Origin: Metabacillus_B sp050107715
Lineage (GTDB): Bacteria; Bacillota; Bacilli; Bacillales; Bacillaceae
NCBI RefSeq assembly: GCF_050107715.1
Contig: NZ_JBNILN010000016.1
Location: forward strand, 1 to 64,000
Direction of reading: 5' to 3'
DNA length: 64,000 nucleotides
Shown here: piece by piece, positions 42,988-51,705 of the stretch
Layout of the letters: the number at the start of each line of letters is the position of its first letter
Position numbering within the stretch: the stretch's first letter is position 1
Made by a program: the position numbers and the translations under genes
Notes under the pieces: generated by a model
Told to the model about the DNA's origin: nothing
What the model saw: the letters and a program-made list of their open reading frames with translations, nothing else
Databases searched by the model: none

Positions 42988-43650
42988 TTAAACATTAAGG
43001 ACTTTTCGTTCAAAGCGGTCAATGTCGGTATCGGCTCCGATAACAATTAAAATATCATTCAATTCGATTGTTTCATCAGCCTGCGGGGAAACGATAATAT
43101 CTTTACTGCGTTTTATTGCGACGATGTTAATTCCATAGTTCGCACGGATATCCAGGTTGATTAGTGTATTACCCGCGAGCTTTTTATCGGCCACAATCTC
43201 AACAATACTATGCTCATCAGATAGCTCTAAATAGTCGAGTACATTGTTTGAAATAATATTGTGAGCAATCCGCCGGCCCATGTCCCGTTCAGGATGAACA
43301 ATTTTATCGGCCCCTATTTTCGCCAGCACTTTTTCATGGTAATCATTCTGGGCTTTTACAGTAATATTCTTCACCCCTAGATCTTTAAGAATCAGGGTGG
43401 TGAGGATACTTGCCTGAATGTTTTCCCCAATTGCTACAATTACGTGATCGAAGTTTCGAATTCCCAGACTCTTAAGCACTGCTTCATCTGTCGTATCCCC
43501 TACGACAGCATGGGAGGCAATGTTAGCAAATTCATTTACACGGTCTTCGTCACTGTCAATAGCCATGACTTCCATGCCTTCCTCACTAAGAGCACGGCAG
43601 ATGCTGCCGCCAAATCGTCCAAGACCTATAACAGCAAATTCTTTTTTCAT
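42988..43650 (-). CDS. ktrC: Ktr potassium channel regulatory subunit
   Basis: A 220-aa cytoplasmic RCK protein that gates a KtrB/KtrD-type potassium channel. The N-terminal RCK_N Rossmann domain has FAVIGLGRFGGSICRAL and the acidic VMAIDSDEDRV that contacts nucleotides. The RCK_C domain (about 135-220), which binds c-di-AMP in this family, follows. No membrane segment, and the channel subunit is not in the window, which fits KtrC (YkqB) rather than the ktrAB pair. GGAGGAAC precedes the ATG. Confidence 0.92.
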   Translation of the reverse strand: MKKEFAVIGLGRFGGSICRALSEEGMEVMAIDSDEDRVNEFANIASHAVVGDTTDEAVLKSLGIRNFDHVIVAIGENIQASILTTLILKDLGVKNITVKAQNDYHEKVLAKIGADKIVHPERDMGRRIAHNIISNNVLDYLELSDEHSIVEIVADKKLAGNTLINLDIRANYGINIVAIKRSKDIIVSPQADETIELNDILIVIGADTDIDRFERKVLNV

Positions 43651-44119
43651 TTGTAAGTTCCTCCAGCTTATTCGTGTGAATCTTCTAAATCAGATTTTAC
43701 CATTCCTAATTATGAAATACCAATGGTGTTCATTTTTTAAGGTCTTTAAAACTGGCTGTTGATTACAGCTAACAGACGTTCGCTCTTCCACGGGTCCTGA
43801 GGTGAGCCTTCTCTTTGCTTCGCGGATCCCGCTCTGCTCTCAGTTCGGAGTTTAACGCTTCAAACAATAGACTACAACAAAGTTCTTTAATAAGAATGCT
43901 TCTTTACCGTTCCTTTCATTGGCAAGAATATAATTATTTCTCTGGAAATAATTTCTGAAAATTCTGTTTCCAAATCCCCCATATATTCTTAGCCCTTGGC
44001 AAGCAAAATCACTTCTGTAACAGTCATTGAACGGCAGCACCCTATCTTCCTTCTCTTATGGCAATACATACTCCGCACCCATAAGCTGCTTGCCAGCCAG
44101 ATTTTTTCATTAATTTATA
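43651..44119. repeat. Gene-free region with a decayed dispersed repeat
   Basis: The stretch 43752-43860 begins GCTGTTGATTACAGCTAACAG and continues with GTTCGCT, GGTGAGCC and CCCGCTCTGCTC words. From memory these match the common Bacillaceae intergenic repeat (GTTGATTTCCGCT..GGCGTTCGCTTTCC..GGTGAGCC), heavily mutated. The remainder is AT-rich with no supported gene. Confidence 0.45.
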
Positions 44120-44587
44120 CTAATGATCCTTGAAACCCTCTCCTAGTTCAGCATTTGTCACGATGGACGATTTAAGCTTGCTCTGCATGTCACCAATCCC
44201 TTTCGAACCGGCCAAAGGAAAATGGATCTCATTATCAACAAGACTGCGAAGAATCGGCTCATACTTTTTGCCTCCCAGCATGATTACCTTATCAGCTTCT
44301 TCCAGCCTCAGTCTTGCCGCTTGCTTTTTTAGCTCCAGAAGGGTTATTATATCCTGATCGTCCATGTGGAAGCCGAGATCGTAATCACCCGGAACGATGT
44401 CTTCAGGCTTCAGAAAGCCGTGTTTGGCGGATAGAATGATCCATTCTTCATAGAATTGTCTTGCATATTGCTGGCACAATTTATGGAAAATACCTGTATA
44501 GGCATAGTGCGCCTTTGCAGGACCGTGATCCGGCTGGTCCTTCCAGATTTTTCTCTTACCGCACGGAATGATACAGATCCTTCTCAT
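44120..44587 (-). CDS. DUF6884-type protein
   Basis: A 155-aa soluble protein. The N-terminus RICIIPCGKRKIWK and the later LSAKHGFLKPEDIVPGDYDL and GGKKYEPIL are the typical signatures of DUF6884-like proteins, a family with a Cys/Lys-rich putative active site often annotated only as hypothetical. The second ATG is chosen: GGAAGGA lies 6-7 nt upstream and it shares a base with the nnrD/E stop (TGATG). Coupling to the NAD(P)HX repair enzyme hints at a related nucleotide-repair role. That is inference. Confidence 0.8.
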   Translation of the reverse strand: MRRICIIPCGKRKIWKDQPDHGPAKAHYAYTGIFHKLCQQYARQFYEEWIILSAKHGFLKPEDIVPGDYDLGFHMDDQDIITLLELKKQAARLRLEEADKVIMLGGKKYEPILRSLVDNEIHFPLAGSKGIGDMQSKLKSSIVTNAELGEGFKDH

Positions 44588-46047
44588 CAGCATTCCTTCC
44601 TTTTTCTCTCTTCAAGCTCTTTCATGACTTCAGGAATCAGCTCACAGATATCACTTGCCATCATCGTCCGCTTTCCATACTTTTCAGTCCATAACTCAGC
44701 TGTTCTGCCATGAGCGTATACAGCGTTTGCAGCTGCTTCTTTTATACCATTATGAGTGCATAGGAATGCAAGAAGCATGCCGGTTAATGTATCACCGCTC
44801 CCCCCCTTAGCCAATGCCTGACTTCCTGAGGAATTGATGATTGCCTCCCCGTCCGGAAAAGCAAGGATGGTATACATTCCTTTTAAGATCACAATCGTGC
44901 GATTTTCTTTTGCATAATTCAAAGCTGCAGAAAGCCTTGTGCTTTGAACCTCTTTACCTGTTAACCCTGTCATTCTGCTGAATTCACCTGGGTGAGGAGT
45001 GAGGATAACAGGGTGCGGTCTCTGCGGATATTCTCTCTGATTTAAGGCACCTGCATCAAGAACAATTGGAAGTTCTTTTTGCAGCAGAGTCTGAATGGCA
45101 TGTTCTATGGCGTCATTTTGTTCCAAGCCAGGCCCAATCGCAGCCGCTTTAAGGTTTTCAGGAAGTTCTCCTCCTGCCGCTTTTTCCAGGGCATCCCATT
45201 CATAAGTAGCTTCCGGAATCTGACCGGCAATTATCCCGGCTGCAGTCTCACTGGTGCCTACAATCAGTTTGCCAATTCCGCTACGTAACGCTCCCTTCGC
45301 TGCAAGGAGTGCGCTACCGGGCATATGGTCGCTTCCTGCTATGATATATCCTGTACCAAACGTTCCTTTATGTGCAGAACTATCCATTTCAGGCAAAGCT
45401 GCAGCCGCTTCTTTCTCTGTCCATAGCCTCACTTTCCCCCGCTGCGGAAGGCCTATATCTGCGATAAACGTTTTTCCGTAGTGCTTTAAGGAAGGAAGCA
45501 GGAATGCAGATGGCTTGTATCCATGCAGGCAGATGGTCATTTCTGCCTGAAAAGCTTCTTGATCTGCAATTCCCCGGTCAGCCTCCACTCCCGAAGGAAT
45601 ATCAATGGAAATTTTCCTTCCCTTTTGAAGGTTTAGTTTACGGATTACATCACGCACCTTCTCGTCCAAGGGGTAACGGAAACCAATGCCCAAAAGAGCA
45701 TCAATCAATATATCCGCCTCTCCCTGCCCCCCGCTGAAGGAATATCCGGATGCTAAAGCGTACTTCCAATGACGGTCAGAAGGTCCTCCTTCAGCTGGCA
45801 TCCCCAGCGGAAAGACAAGTTCAGTCTGATAACCATTTTGAAGCAAGTACCGGGCGAGAACAATTCCATCTCCTCCATTGTTACCCCTTCCTGCAAAAAT
45901 ACAGATTTTGTCGTCGTGAGATATAAAATTCGTTATCTCTCTAAATAGGGCAGCTCCGGAATTTTCCATTAGGGTGAAATCATCCATCCCTCTTTCCTCT
46001 GCTAATTTGTCAAACTGGCGAATTTCGTCTTTTGTATAGATAAACAT
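44587..46047 (-). CDS. nnrDE: Bifunctional NAD(P)HX epimerase/dehydratase
   Basis: A 486-aa fusion that repairs hydrated NADH and NADPH. The N-terminal YjeF_N epimerase half (about 1-210) has GRGNNGGDGIVLARYL and the catalytic-loop region SIDIPSGVEADRG. The C-terminal ADP/ATP-dependent dehydratase half (about 225-486) of the ribokinase-like fold has LTPHPGEFSRM and the anion-hole AKGGSGDTLTGML. Both active sites look complete. First gene of an overlapping pair with the DUF6884-type protein; divergent from the AbrB-family membrane protein. Confidence 0.94.
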   Translation of the reverse strand: MFIYTKDEIRQFDKLAEERGMDDFTLMENSGAALFREITNFISHDDKICIFAGRGNNGGDGIVLARYLLQNGYQTELVFPLGMPAEGGPSDRHWKYALASGYSFSGGQGEADILIDALLGIGFRYPLDEKVRDVIRKLNLQKGRKISIDIPSGVEADRGIADQEAFQAEMTICLHGYKPSAFLLPSLKHYGKTFIADIGLPQRGKVRLWTEKEAAAALPEMDSSAHKGTFGTGYIIAGSDHMPGSALLAAKGALRSGIGKLIVGTSETAAGIIAGQIPEATYEWDALEKAAGGELPENLKAAAIGPGLEQNDAIEHAIQTLLQKELPIVLDAGALNQREYPQRPHPVILTPHPGEFSRMTGLTGKEVQSTRLSAALNYAKENRTIVILKGMYTILAFPDGEAIINSSGSQALAKGGSGDTLTGMLLAFLCTHNGIKEAAANAVYAHGRTAELWTEKYGKRTMMASDICELIPEVMKELEERKRKEC

Positions 46048-46102
46048 GTCCTTAGGACCCCCTCATGATAAGATATAGTCAGATGATTGGAGTGTTTTTA
46101 GG

Positions 46103-47152
46103 ATGAAATCAACCTTAGCTCTCGCAAAAACCTTTGTAGCATCCGTATCGGGCGGGCTGATCTTTTATTTTCTGCATTTGCCGCTCCCATGGATTTTAGG
46201 TCCGCTTTCCACTCTGCTGCTCTATAAATCCATTCGTCCAGGTACATTTTATACTCCTGGTTTTTTAAAGAATACAGCCTTTACGATCACTGGTATTTAT
46301 TTTGGCGCATCCTTTACGATCGAAGCTCTTGCAGCAGCAGGCCCTTATTTTTTACCATATACCCTTTTAACCATCATTCTATTGACGTTCAGCACAGCCT
46401 CGGGATTTTTTCTTGCAAAAAAAACAGGTCTTGATCAAATCACCAGTGTATTTGCAGCGATCCCCGGCGGACTCTCTGAAATGGTGGCAGCAAGTGACTC
46501 TTTAAAAGGGAATGTCGGCATTGTATCCGTTCTTCAGACAATCAGAATTCTGTCCGTTGTATTTCTCATTCCTTTTTTCGTGACCTATGCGTTTGCTGAT
46601 ATAAATGCAGGAGCATTCAATTCCCCTGCTGCCTATTCTGGCGCTGATCATCCCGAAGCGTACCTGTTATGGATCATTCCTATTTTGTGCGGCTTTCTGT
46701 TTAGAAAAAGCATTCCTGCTTCCTTTATTGTTATGCCGCTGCTTGCATCTGCCTTGCTGAACATTTTTGGTATGCCCGTTCCGCAGCTTCCACATTGGCT
46801 TGTGACAGCGGCGCAGGTAATCATCGGAACTAGCATAGGCTCAAAAATGTCCATTTCCGACCTTAGAAAGGCAGGTAAAGCAGGTCCGCCTTTTTTTGCC
46901 TACACAATTTTGCTGATCTCTTTAAGCCTTGGACTCGGTTGGCTATTCTCCCACATAACAGGAGTGCCAATTGAAACCGGGCTCCTCAGTCTTGCTCCAG
47001 GGGGGCTCGTCGAAATGGTTCTGACCGCTGAGAGCATAGGCGGGGATGCTGCAGTCGTCAGCTCGCTGCAATTGATTCGGTTTTTATTCATTGTTCTTGC
47101 TGTACCTGCCTTGCTGAAGTGGTACTTTAACCGGAAAAATCTTCATAGCTAA
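46103..47152 (+). CDS. AbrB-family integral membrane protein
   Basis: A 349-aa protein with about nine or ten membrane segments arranged as an internal duplication. Each half has LPLPWILGP- or GVPIETGLL-like openings and a PGGLSEMV/PGGLVEMV motif (about residues 130 and 300). This is the membrane AbrB duplication family (once called putative ammonia monooxygenase), not the DNA-binding AbrB. Substrate unknown; a role in exporting or tolerating small molecules is possible. Confidence 0.85.
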   Translation: MKSTLALAKTFVASVSGGLIFYFLHLPLPWILGPLSTLLLYKSIRPGTFYTPGFLKNTAFTITGIYFGASFTIEALAAAGPYFLPYTLLTIILLTFSTASGFFLAKKTGLDQITSVFAAIPGGLSEMVAASDSLKGNVGIVSVLQTIRILSVVFLIPFFVTYAFADINAGAFNSPAAYSGADHPEAYLLWIIPILCGFLFRKSIPASFIVMPLLASALLNIFGMPVPQLPHWLVTAAQVIIGTSIGSKMSISDLRKAGKAGPPFFAYTILLISLSLGLGWLFSHITGVPIETGLLSLAPGGLVEMVLTAESIGGDAAVVSSLQLIRFLFIVLAVPALLKWYFNRKNLHS

Positions 47153-47153
47153 C

Positions 47154-47184
47154 CGGACCGCTATAGGTAAGCGGTCCGTTTTTT
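47154..47184 (+). terminator. Terminator of the AbrB-family gene
   Basis: The stem CGGACCGCT/AGCGGTCCG is followed by six T. Confidence 0.9.
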
Positions 47185-47327
47185 AGTACAGAATATGGAT
47201 TATACTCCGGAAGAGATGCGGATCCATTTATTGTGAACGGCTTAGCATACTGATCAATTCTATCGGAATTCAGTAAAAAGGATAGCGCGTATTGAGTTAT
47301 TTGAAAATAGATTGAAAATACACGAAC

Positions 47328-47354
47328 AAAAAAGGTCCCTGTACAGGAACCTTT
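47328..47354 (-). terminator. Terminator of the 141-aa acidic protein gene
   Basis: AAAGGTTCCTG/CAGGGACCTTT, nearly without a loop, is followed by a T-run on the minus strand. Confidence 0.8.
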
Positions 47355-47362
47355 TCAACATC

Positions 47363-47788
47363 CTACTCTATGTTAAGCTTTTCAAGACCAAATTCTTCAA
47401 AGTACTGGTGGTATTTTTCTTCAATTTCCATAAGCCGTTCAAAACGCTGTTCAGGACTGTATGTATTGACAACCGTTTCTTCTTTCATTAAATCCCGGCG
47501 TGCCAGCAAAGCGCACAGCTTGTCCCAAAAAACTTCCTCTTCATAATCTGCAATAATATCCTCCAGTTCCTCATCAAGCTGGCGGGAAGCATAGTATTTG
47601 TCTTCAAGAGAATCATAATCAACGAGGTGCTCTACACCATATGATTTTGCAAAGGAGAGAACATAATTTTCAAGATCAAAAAACTCCTCCGCCTCATCTT
47701 CATGCTCTTCTCTTGCCCCCACCCAAGTTGAGAGGTAAAGCATTTTCAAAAGAGTGTGATATTGCTGTTTTGTAAAATTAATCTTCAT
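47363..47788 (-). CDS. Hypothetical acidic protein
   Basis: A 141-aa soluble protein, strongly acidic and predicted mainly helical (HEDEAEEFFDLENYVLSFAK; ELEDIIADYEEEVFWDKL). It contains no motif I recognise. Own terminator; no close operon partner. Codon use is like its neighbours, so it is probably a genuine lineage-conserved gene. Confidence 0.75.
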   Translation of the reverse strand: MKINFTKQQYHTLLKMLYLSTWVGAREEHEDEAEEFFDLENYVLSFAKSYGVEHLVDYDSLEDKYYASRQLDEELEDIIADYEEEVFWDKLCALLARRDLMKEETVVNTYSPEQRFERLMEIEEKYHQYFEEFGLEKLNIE

Positions 47789-47918
47789 AAATGGATCCTC
47801 CCTGAACCGTAATGCTTTATACCCTCATTAAAGCACAGTTGACTGTTAAAAAGAAGAGCCGCCGCTTAAATTTTCTGCCCAGATTATGGAATGGAGTGAA
47901 ACGTTACACTCGCTTCCT

Positions 47919-48434
47919 TTACCAGGGCATATCAGTGCCAAACATCTCAGCCATTTTTTCAAACTCCTGTTTTCTGTTTCTTCTCGCCTGTGCTCTTGCT
48001 TTGGCTGTTTCATTCAACTGCTTTTCCATTTCTGTTTGCGGCACCACCTGCGGAACGGGTGTCGGTTTATTGTTCGCATCCACTGCGACGAATGTCAAAA
48101 AGCTTAAAGCGCAAACGTTTCGGTCTCCTGAAAGCATATCCTCGGCTACCACTTTTACAAATATCTCCATGGATGTTCTCCCGGTATAGGTCACAAAAGC
48201 TTCTAAACAAACAGAATGACCAACCATAATGGGATGCAAAAAATCAACTGAGTCCGTTGATGCTGTAACAACAAGCGTTCTTGAATGTCTGGTAGCCGCT
48301 ATAGCCGCAACATCATCAATGTAAGCCATCAGTCTTCCGCCGAAAAGTGTACCATGATTATTTGTATCAGGCGGCAAAACCATTGATGTTTTGACTACGA
48401 AGGATTCCTTGCAGGACTTTGTTGGAGTTGTCAT
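47919..48434 (-). CDS. ykhA: Acyl-CoA thioesterase, hot-dog fold
   Basis: A 171-aa BACH/YciA-type thioesterase that hydrolyses acyl-CoA. The hot-dog core contains DTNNHGTLFGGRLMAYIDDVAAIAA, with the catalytic Asn/Asp-type residues, and DSVDFLHPIMVGHSV. The C-terminal Gln/Arg/Lys-rich tail fits YkhA of bacilli. ATG at 48434 is preferred because AAAGGGGA lies just upstream; the longer in-frame start has no ribosome site. Confidence 0.88.
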   Translation of the reverse strand: MTTPTKSCKESFVVKTSMVLPPDTNNHGTLFGGRLMAYIDDVAAIAATRHSRTLVVTASTDSVDFLHPIMVGHSVCLEAFVTYTGRTSMEIFVKVVAEDMLSGDRNVCALSFLTFVAVDANNKPTPVPQVVPQTEMEKQLNETAKARAQARRNRKQEFEKMAEMFGTDMPW

Positions 48435-48672
48435 TTCTGTATCCCCTTTCCAGAATAGTCTATCGAAATTTATTATATCACTCCGCAGTTCATTCATGCG
48501 GGCATGAGGCTTCTGCCAGAGGTTTCCCGAAGCAGGCAGGCTTCATTACTATTCTGAAAGATAAATGTTTAGTGTCTGACCGGGCATCAGTACATTAAAT
48601 TTCTTATGAAGTTGAAATCTGCATACGAAATCAGATACTATTAGTAAATCGGATGACAGAATAGGAGCTGCC

Positions 48673-48924
48673 ATGAAAAAGTGGACAATTGGAATATTAC
48701 TTAATCTGCTGATTTTTGCGCTGCTGATTTTTTTCATCAGACAGCTTGGAAACATGGACAAAGAGCCCGTGAGAGTGGCGGTGTTCTGGACAGTGGCTGC
48801 TTTCCTCATTGCAGGAACCGGTCATATACTAACAAAAAGGACTTCAGAAGAGAGGCATGCTTTTTGGCTTGTTTTTCTTGCAGGGTTTGCAGCAATTGGG
48901 ATTTGTATGTTTTTCATTTATTAG
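48673..48924 (+). CDS. Hypothetical three-helix membrane protein
   Basis: An 83-aa hydrophobic protein with three membrane segments (about residues 5-23, 35-52 and 65-82) separated by short polar loops (RQLGNMDKEP; TKRTSEERH). No family recognised. TAGGAG lies 7 nt before the ATG. Confidence 0.65.
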   Translation: MKKWTIGILLNLLIFALLIFFIRQLGNMDKEPVRVAVFWTVAAFLIAGTGHILTKRTSEERHAFWLVFLAGFAAIGICMFFIY

Positions 48925-49207
48925 CTCCCAGCACGTCCATGTCCGTTTGCGGATGCAGAGTGGAACGGGCAGTAAGCTTTCGCAGACCTAAGGGATCAAT
49001 CGGTATCTAAAAACAATCTGCTCTATATGCGTGAAAACGCTGCGGAAACAATGGCTTTATTCAAAATCTGTATATAACAGGCTTATCAGTCCGCAGAGTA
49101 CACCCTTTATGCGGCAAAGCTGCCTCAGGTTCCAGCCGCATACATTTTTCTTATCTGCTGAACCCCGGTTCGTAAGGCCGCTGCTGCCGCGCTATATTAT
49201 GGCATCA
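48925..49207. other. Gene-free region
   Basis: About 280 bp with no supported gene. Short GC-rich patches (GTCCGTTTGCGGATG; GCGGCAAAGCTGCCTCAGG) look like worn repeat sequence, but I cannot define the borders. Confidence 0.4.
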
Positions 49208-49237
49208 AAAAAAGCTGCCTGCATCTTTCGGACAGCT
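49208..49237 (-). terminator. hsp20 terminator
   Basis: The stem AGCTGTC/GGCAGCT lies past the hsp20 stop, followed by seven T on the minus strand. Confidence 0.8.
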
Positions 49238-49242
49238 CTCAT

Positions 49243-49656
49243 TTATTCTACTGTGATTTTTCTCCCTTTCTTTTTTGGAAAGCGGACTGTGAGAAGTCCA
49301 TTACGGTACTGAGCTTTCATCTCCTGCAGCATGGCATTCCCCGGGAGATCGATCGTGCGGCTGGCTCCCTCCCATTTGGCCCCATCTTTGTTCTTCTTAG
49401 AAGGGAATAAGCTGATAGTGAGCTGGCGGAACTTTAATTCCAGATCGATTTCTTCTTTTGTCAAACCTGGCAGCTCTGCCTTAATCATGTAATGGGACAT
49501 GGTTTCGGTCATCTCGGCATTAAAATACAGCTTCCCTGCCTGCCTTGTAAATAATCCATCGATCGTATCAAGCAGGGATTTAGAAGGACGCTGTTCAAAA
49601 AAATCGTTAATCATCTTCATTGGATTCTGGCTGTTCCTGTTTTTTCCTTCTTCCAC
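49243..49656 (-). CDS. Small heat-shock protein (Hsp20 family)
   Basis: A 137-aa alpha-crystallin-type chaperone. The core domain (about 45-137) has YMIKAELPGLTKEEIDLEL, a SRTIDLPGNA strand and the C-terminal GLLTVRFPKK followed by a terminal K-I-T-V near-IxI motif. It holds unfolded proteins under heat stress or in spores. The start is GTG; AAGGAG is 11 nt upstream. It is downstream of, and on the same strand as, the sporulenol synthase gene. Confidence 0.88.
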   Translation of the reverse strand: MEEGKNRNSQNPMKMINDFFEQRPSKSLLDTIDGLFTRQAGKLYFNAEMTETMSHYMIKAELPGLTKEEIDLELKFRQLTISLFPSKKNKDGAKWEGASRTIDLPGNAMLQEMKAQYRNGLLTVRFPKKKGRKITVE

Positions 49657-49695
49657 GGCTTCAGCAGCTCCTTTCAGTGTTATTCCTGCTATAGC

Positions 49696-51579
49696 CTATG
49701 CGTTTTCCCTATCTTTTGACCATTTTAAATACTTGGATATAGCAAGAAGAGGAAAAATAAGATCGTAGCTGTGGTAGTGGATATAAAACTGGCCTGCAAA
49801 GCCTTGGCCCTTTGGATAATGAGAGGTCCAATCCGTCTTATTCAGATTGCTCAGCAAATAGCCCATCCCTTTTTCAATAGCAGAGGAAGGGTGCTCCGTA
49901 CAGCAAATAAGCGCTTCGAGTGCCCAGGCAGTATGAGTTAGAGTGCTTGCTCCCAATGGGATATACCTCGAATATACGTCGCTTTTACAGGATTCACCCC
50001 ATCCGCCATCACGGTTTTGAATCGTCTCCAGCCATTTACGGGCACGGCGAACCGCAGTCTTCTCCGCTTCATACCCTGCAGCTCTTAGACCGGTAAGGGC
50101 AGCCCACGTTCCATATATATAACAAATCCCCCATCTGGATTTCCAGGAACCGTCCCGCTCCTGATTATTAAGCAGCCACTGGATACCCTTGGCTACAGCT
50201 TCACTTTCCATGTCCATTTCTGCATAGCCGCATAAAAATTCGATCGTTCTGCCAGTCAGATCAGCTGATGAGGCATCTGAAATAATAAACTCTGCCCTGC
50301 TAATCGGAATAAAATGTACATAAGGAGGATTGGCATTCCGCTCGAATGAGGCCCATCCACCATCCCCATTTTGCATGCTGAGGACCCAATTAAGCCCTCT
50401 TTTCCAGGCTTGAAGACTTAGCGGATCTGATGCTGCTTCTTTTTGTATTGCCCTTAGAGAGGCACACGTATCATCGACATCCGGATTCATCGAATTAATA
50501 TCTGAAAAACCCCATCCTCCAGGAATTCCTTGAGGGTTATGAATCACCCAGTCTCCAAAGCGGCTGTGCTGCCTGACAAGAAGGTAGCGGTTGGCCCTCT
50601 TAACCATTTCATCTTTCACTCCGGCTTCCTGAAGGGCGCAGGATAGCAGAGAAGTGTTCCAGATATGGGCTGTCGTATATTGCATATGCACCCCATCATA
50701 AGATTGAGCGGCCATAGCTGCCAGTCCCCGGACAGCTTTCACAATAACAGGATGCGTTTTCTCATATCCTAAAGCCATTAGGGCATAAATCATTAAAAAT
50801 GTGCAGCTGAAATAACTGTATAGGGTCCCGTCTGATTCGAGTCTTGAAAGCATATACGTTTCAGCTTTTTTAAAGGCAGCTTCCTTTAGTCTGCCTGGTC
50901 CTTCTGCCATGGATTGAACTCCGGATGATATAAGACTGAAAATCCCTCTCCACTCTCCGCTTCTGTAGAGCTCAGGCTCCGTGACTCTCTCCTCTTTTAA
51001 ACAGGAAAGATCCGGAGCATCCTGGATTTCCAGCTGAAATTTTTTTCCTGCAGCAACAAGGATCGGCACTAGATTTGCCCTGCCGTAGACTGAAATGTCG
51101 TACATATTTACCGGGAAGTTTTTCGGGAGCAATATCGCTTCAACCGGAACCGGCAGCAGCGCCGGCCAGCTTTCCTGCGAGGTAAGGGCCAGAAGAATTT
51201 TCGTAAACAATCCTGCCTTTTTGATTCCCCCTTTAGACAAAATGAATTCTCGTGCAGCAACCATCTGGGGAGAGGATTCTGCGTAATATCCTGAGAGAAT
51301 TAGTGCATAATAAGCTTCAATCGCTGTAGACAAATCCCCATCTTCCTGGTCATGAAAGAGTCTCCAGGAGCCATCCTGCTCCTGTCTCCCGGCTATTCTC
51401 TCAGCTATTGGTTTCGTCAGCTTAAAATCATGAAGGTTCAATGACCGGATAAGCACAATCATAAAACAGTCCGTTTTGATGCCTGTATCAAATAGATAAT
51501 CCCAGGAGCCATTGGAAAGCTGTTCTTTTCTTAATTTCTCTGCTAAATACAGCCGCCCCTGTTCCGCTTCCCGAATCAT
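49696..51579 (-). CDS. sqhC: Squalene-hopene cyclase family protein, sporulenol synthase type
   Basis: A 627-aa terpene cyclase of the squalene-hopene cyclase family. Several QW repeats are visible (RQEQDGSW, MQNGDGGW, NQERDGSW, IQNRDGGW), together with the protonating DxDD motif in MNPDVDDTCASL (about residue 366). Length and sequence fit B. subtilis SqhC, which cyclises tetraprenyl-beta-curcumene into the spore lipid sporulenol. The ATG two codons into the frame is chosen, being 7 nt after AAGGGG. It is divergent from an orphan sensor kinase. Confidence 0.9.
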   Translation of the reverse strand: MIREAEQGRLYLAEKLRKEQLSNGSWDYLFDTGIKTDCFMIVLIRSLNLHDFKLTKPIAERIAGRQEQDGSWRLFHDQEDGDLSTAIEAYYALILSGYYAESSPQMVAAREFILSKGGIKKAGLFTKILLALTSQESWPALLPVPVEAILLPKNFPVNMYDISVYGRANLVPILVAAGKKFQLEIQDAPDLSCLKEERVTEPELYRSGEWRGIFSLISSGVQSMAEGPGRLKEAAFKKAETYMLSRLESDGTLYSYFSCTFLMIYALMALGYEKTHPVIVKAVRGLAAMAAQSYDGVHMQYTTAHIWNTSLLSCALQEAGVKDEMVKRANRYLLVRQHSRFGDWVIHNPQGIPGGWGFSDINSMNPDVDDTCASLRAIQKEAASDPLSLQAWKRGLNWVLSMQNGDGGWASFERNANPPYVHFIPISRAEFIISDASSADLTGRTIEFLCGYAEMDMESEAVAKGIQWLLNNQERDGSWKSRWGICYIYGTWAALTGLRAAGYEAEKTAVRRARKWLETIQNRDGGWGESCKSDVYSRYIPLGASTLTHTAWALEALICCTEHPSSAIEKGMGYLLSNLNKTDWTSHYPKGQGFAGQFYIHYHSYDLIFPLLAISKYLKWSKDRENA

Positions 51580-51640
51580 AAGCACACCCCTTATTATGGA
51601 ATAAGTAAAAATATATGAGTCTTGTAAAATTTTTATGATC

Positions 51641-51665
51641 AGGAGTTAGTAATTCGGGTAAGAAT
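51641..51665 (+). promoter_or_regulatory. Possible sigma-H promoter of the sensor kinase
   Basis: AGGAGTT (51641-51647) and GAAT (51662-51665), 14 nt apart, resemble the sigma-H pattern (AGGAWWW and GAAT). kinA of B. subtilis is a sigma-H gene. Match is partial. Confidence 0.3.
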
Positions 51666-51705
51666 CAAATAAGATAGTAGTAACTAATCTTAGGGGGGCG
51701 GGATA

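Noticed and set aside
43651..43760. c-di-AMP (ydaO-type) riboswitch upstream of ktrC
   Set aside because: I could not find the conserved core; the leader is short and AT-rich, with only a ribosome site.
43852..44040. 62-codon minus-strand frame downstream of ktrC
   Set aside because: No Shine-Dalgarno, odd composition, overlaps worn repeat sequence.
48925..49207. Small RNA gene between the three-helix membrane protein and hsp20
   Set aside because: GC-rich patches are present, but there is no promoter plus terminator pair on either strand beyond the hsp20 terminator.
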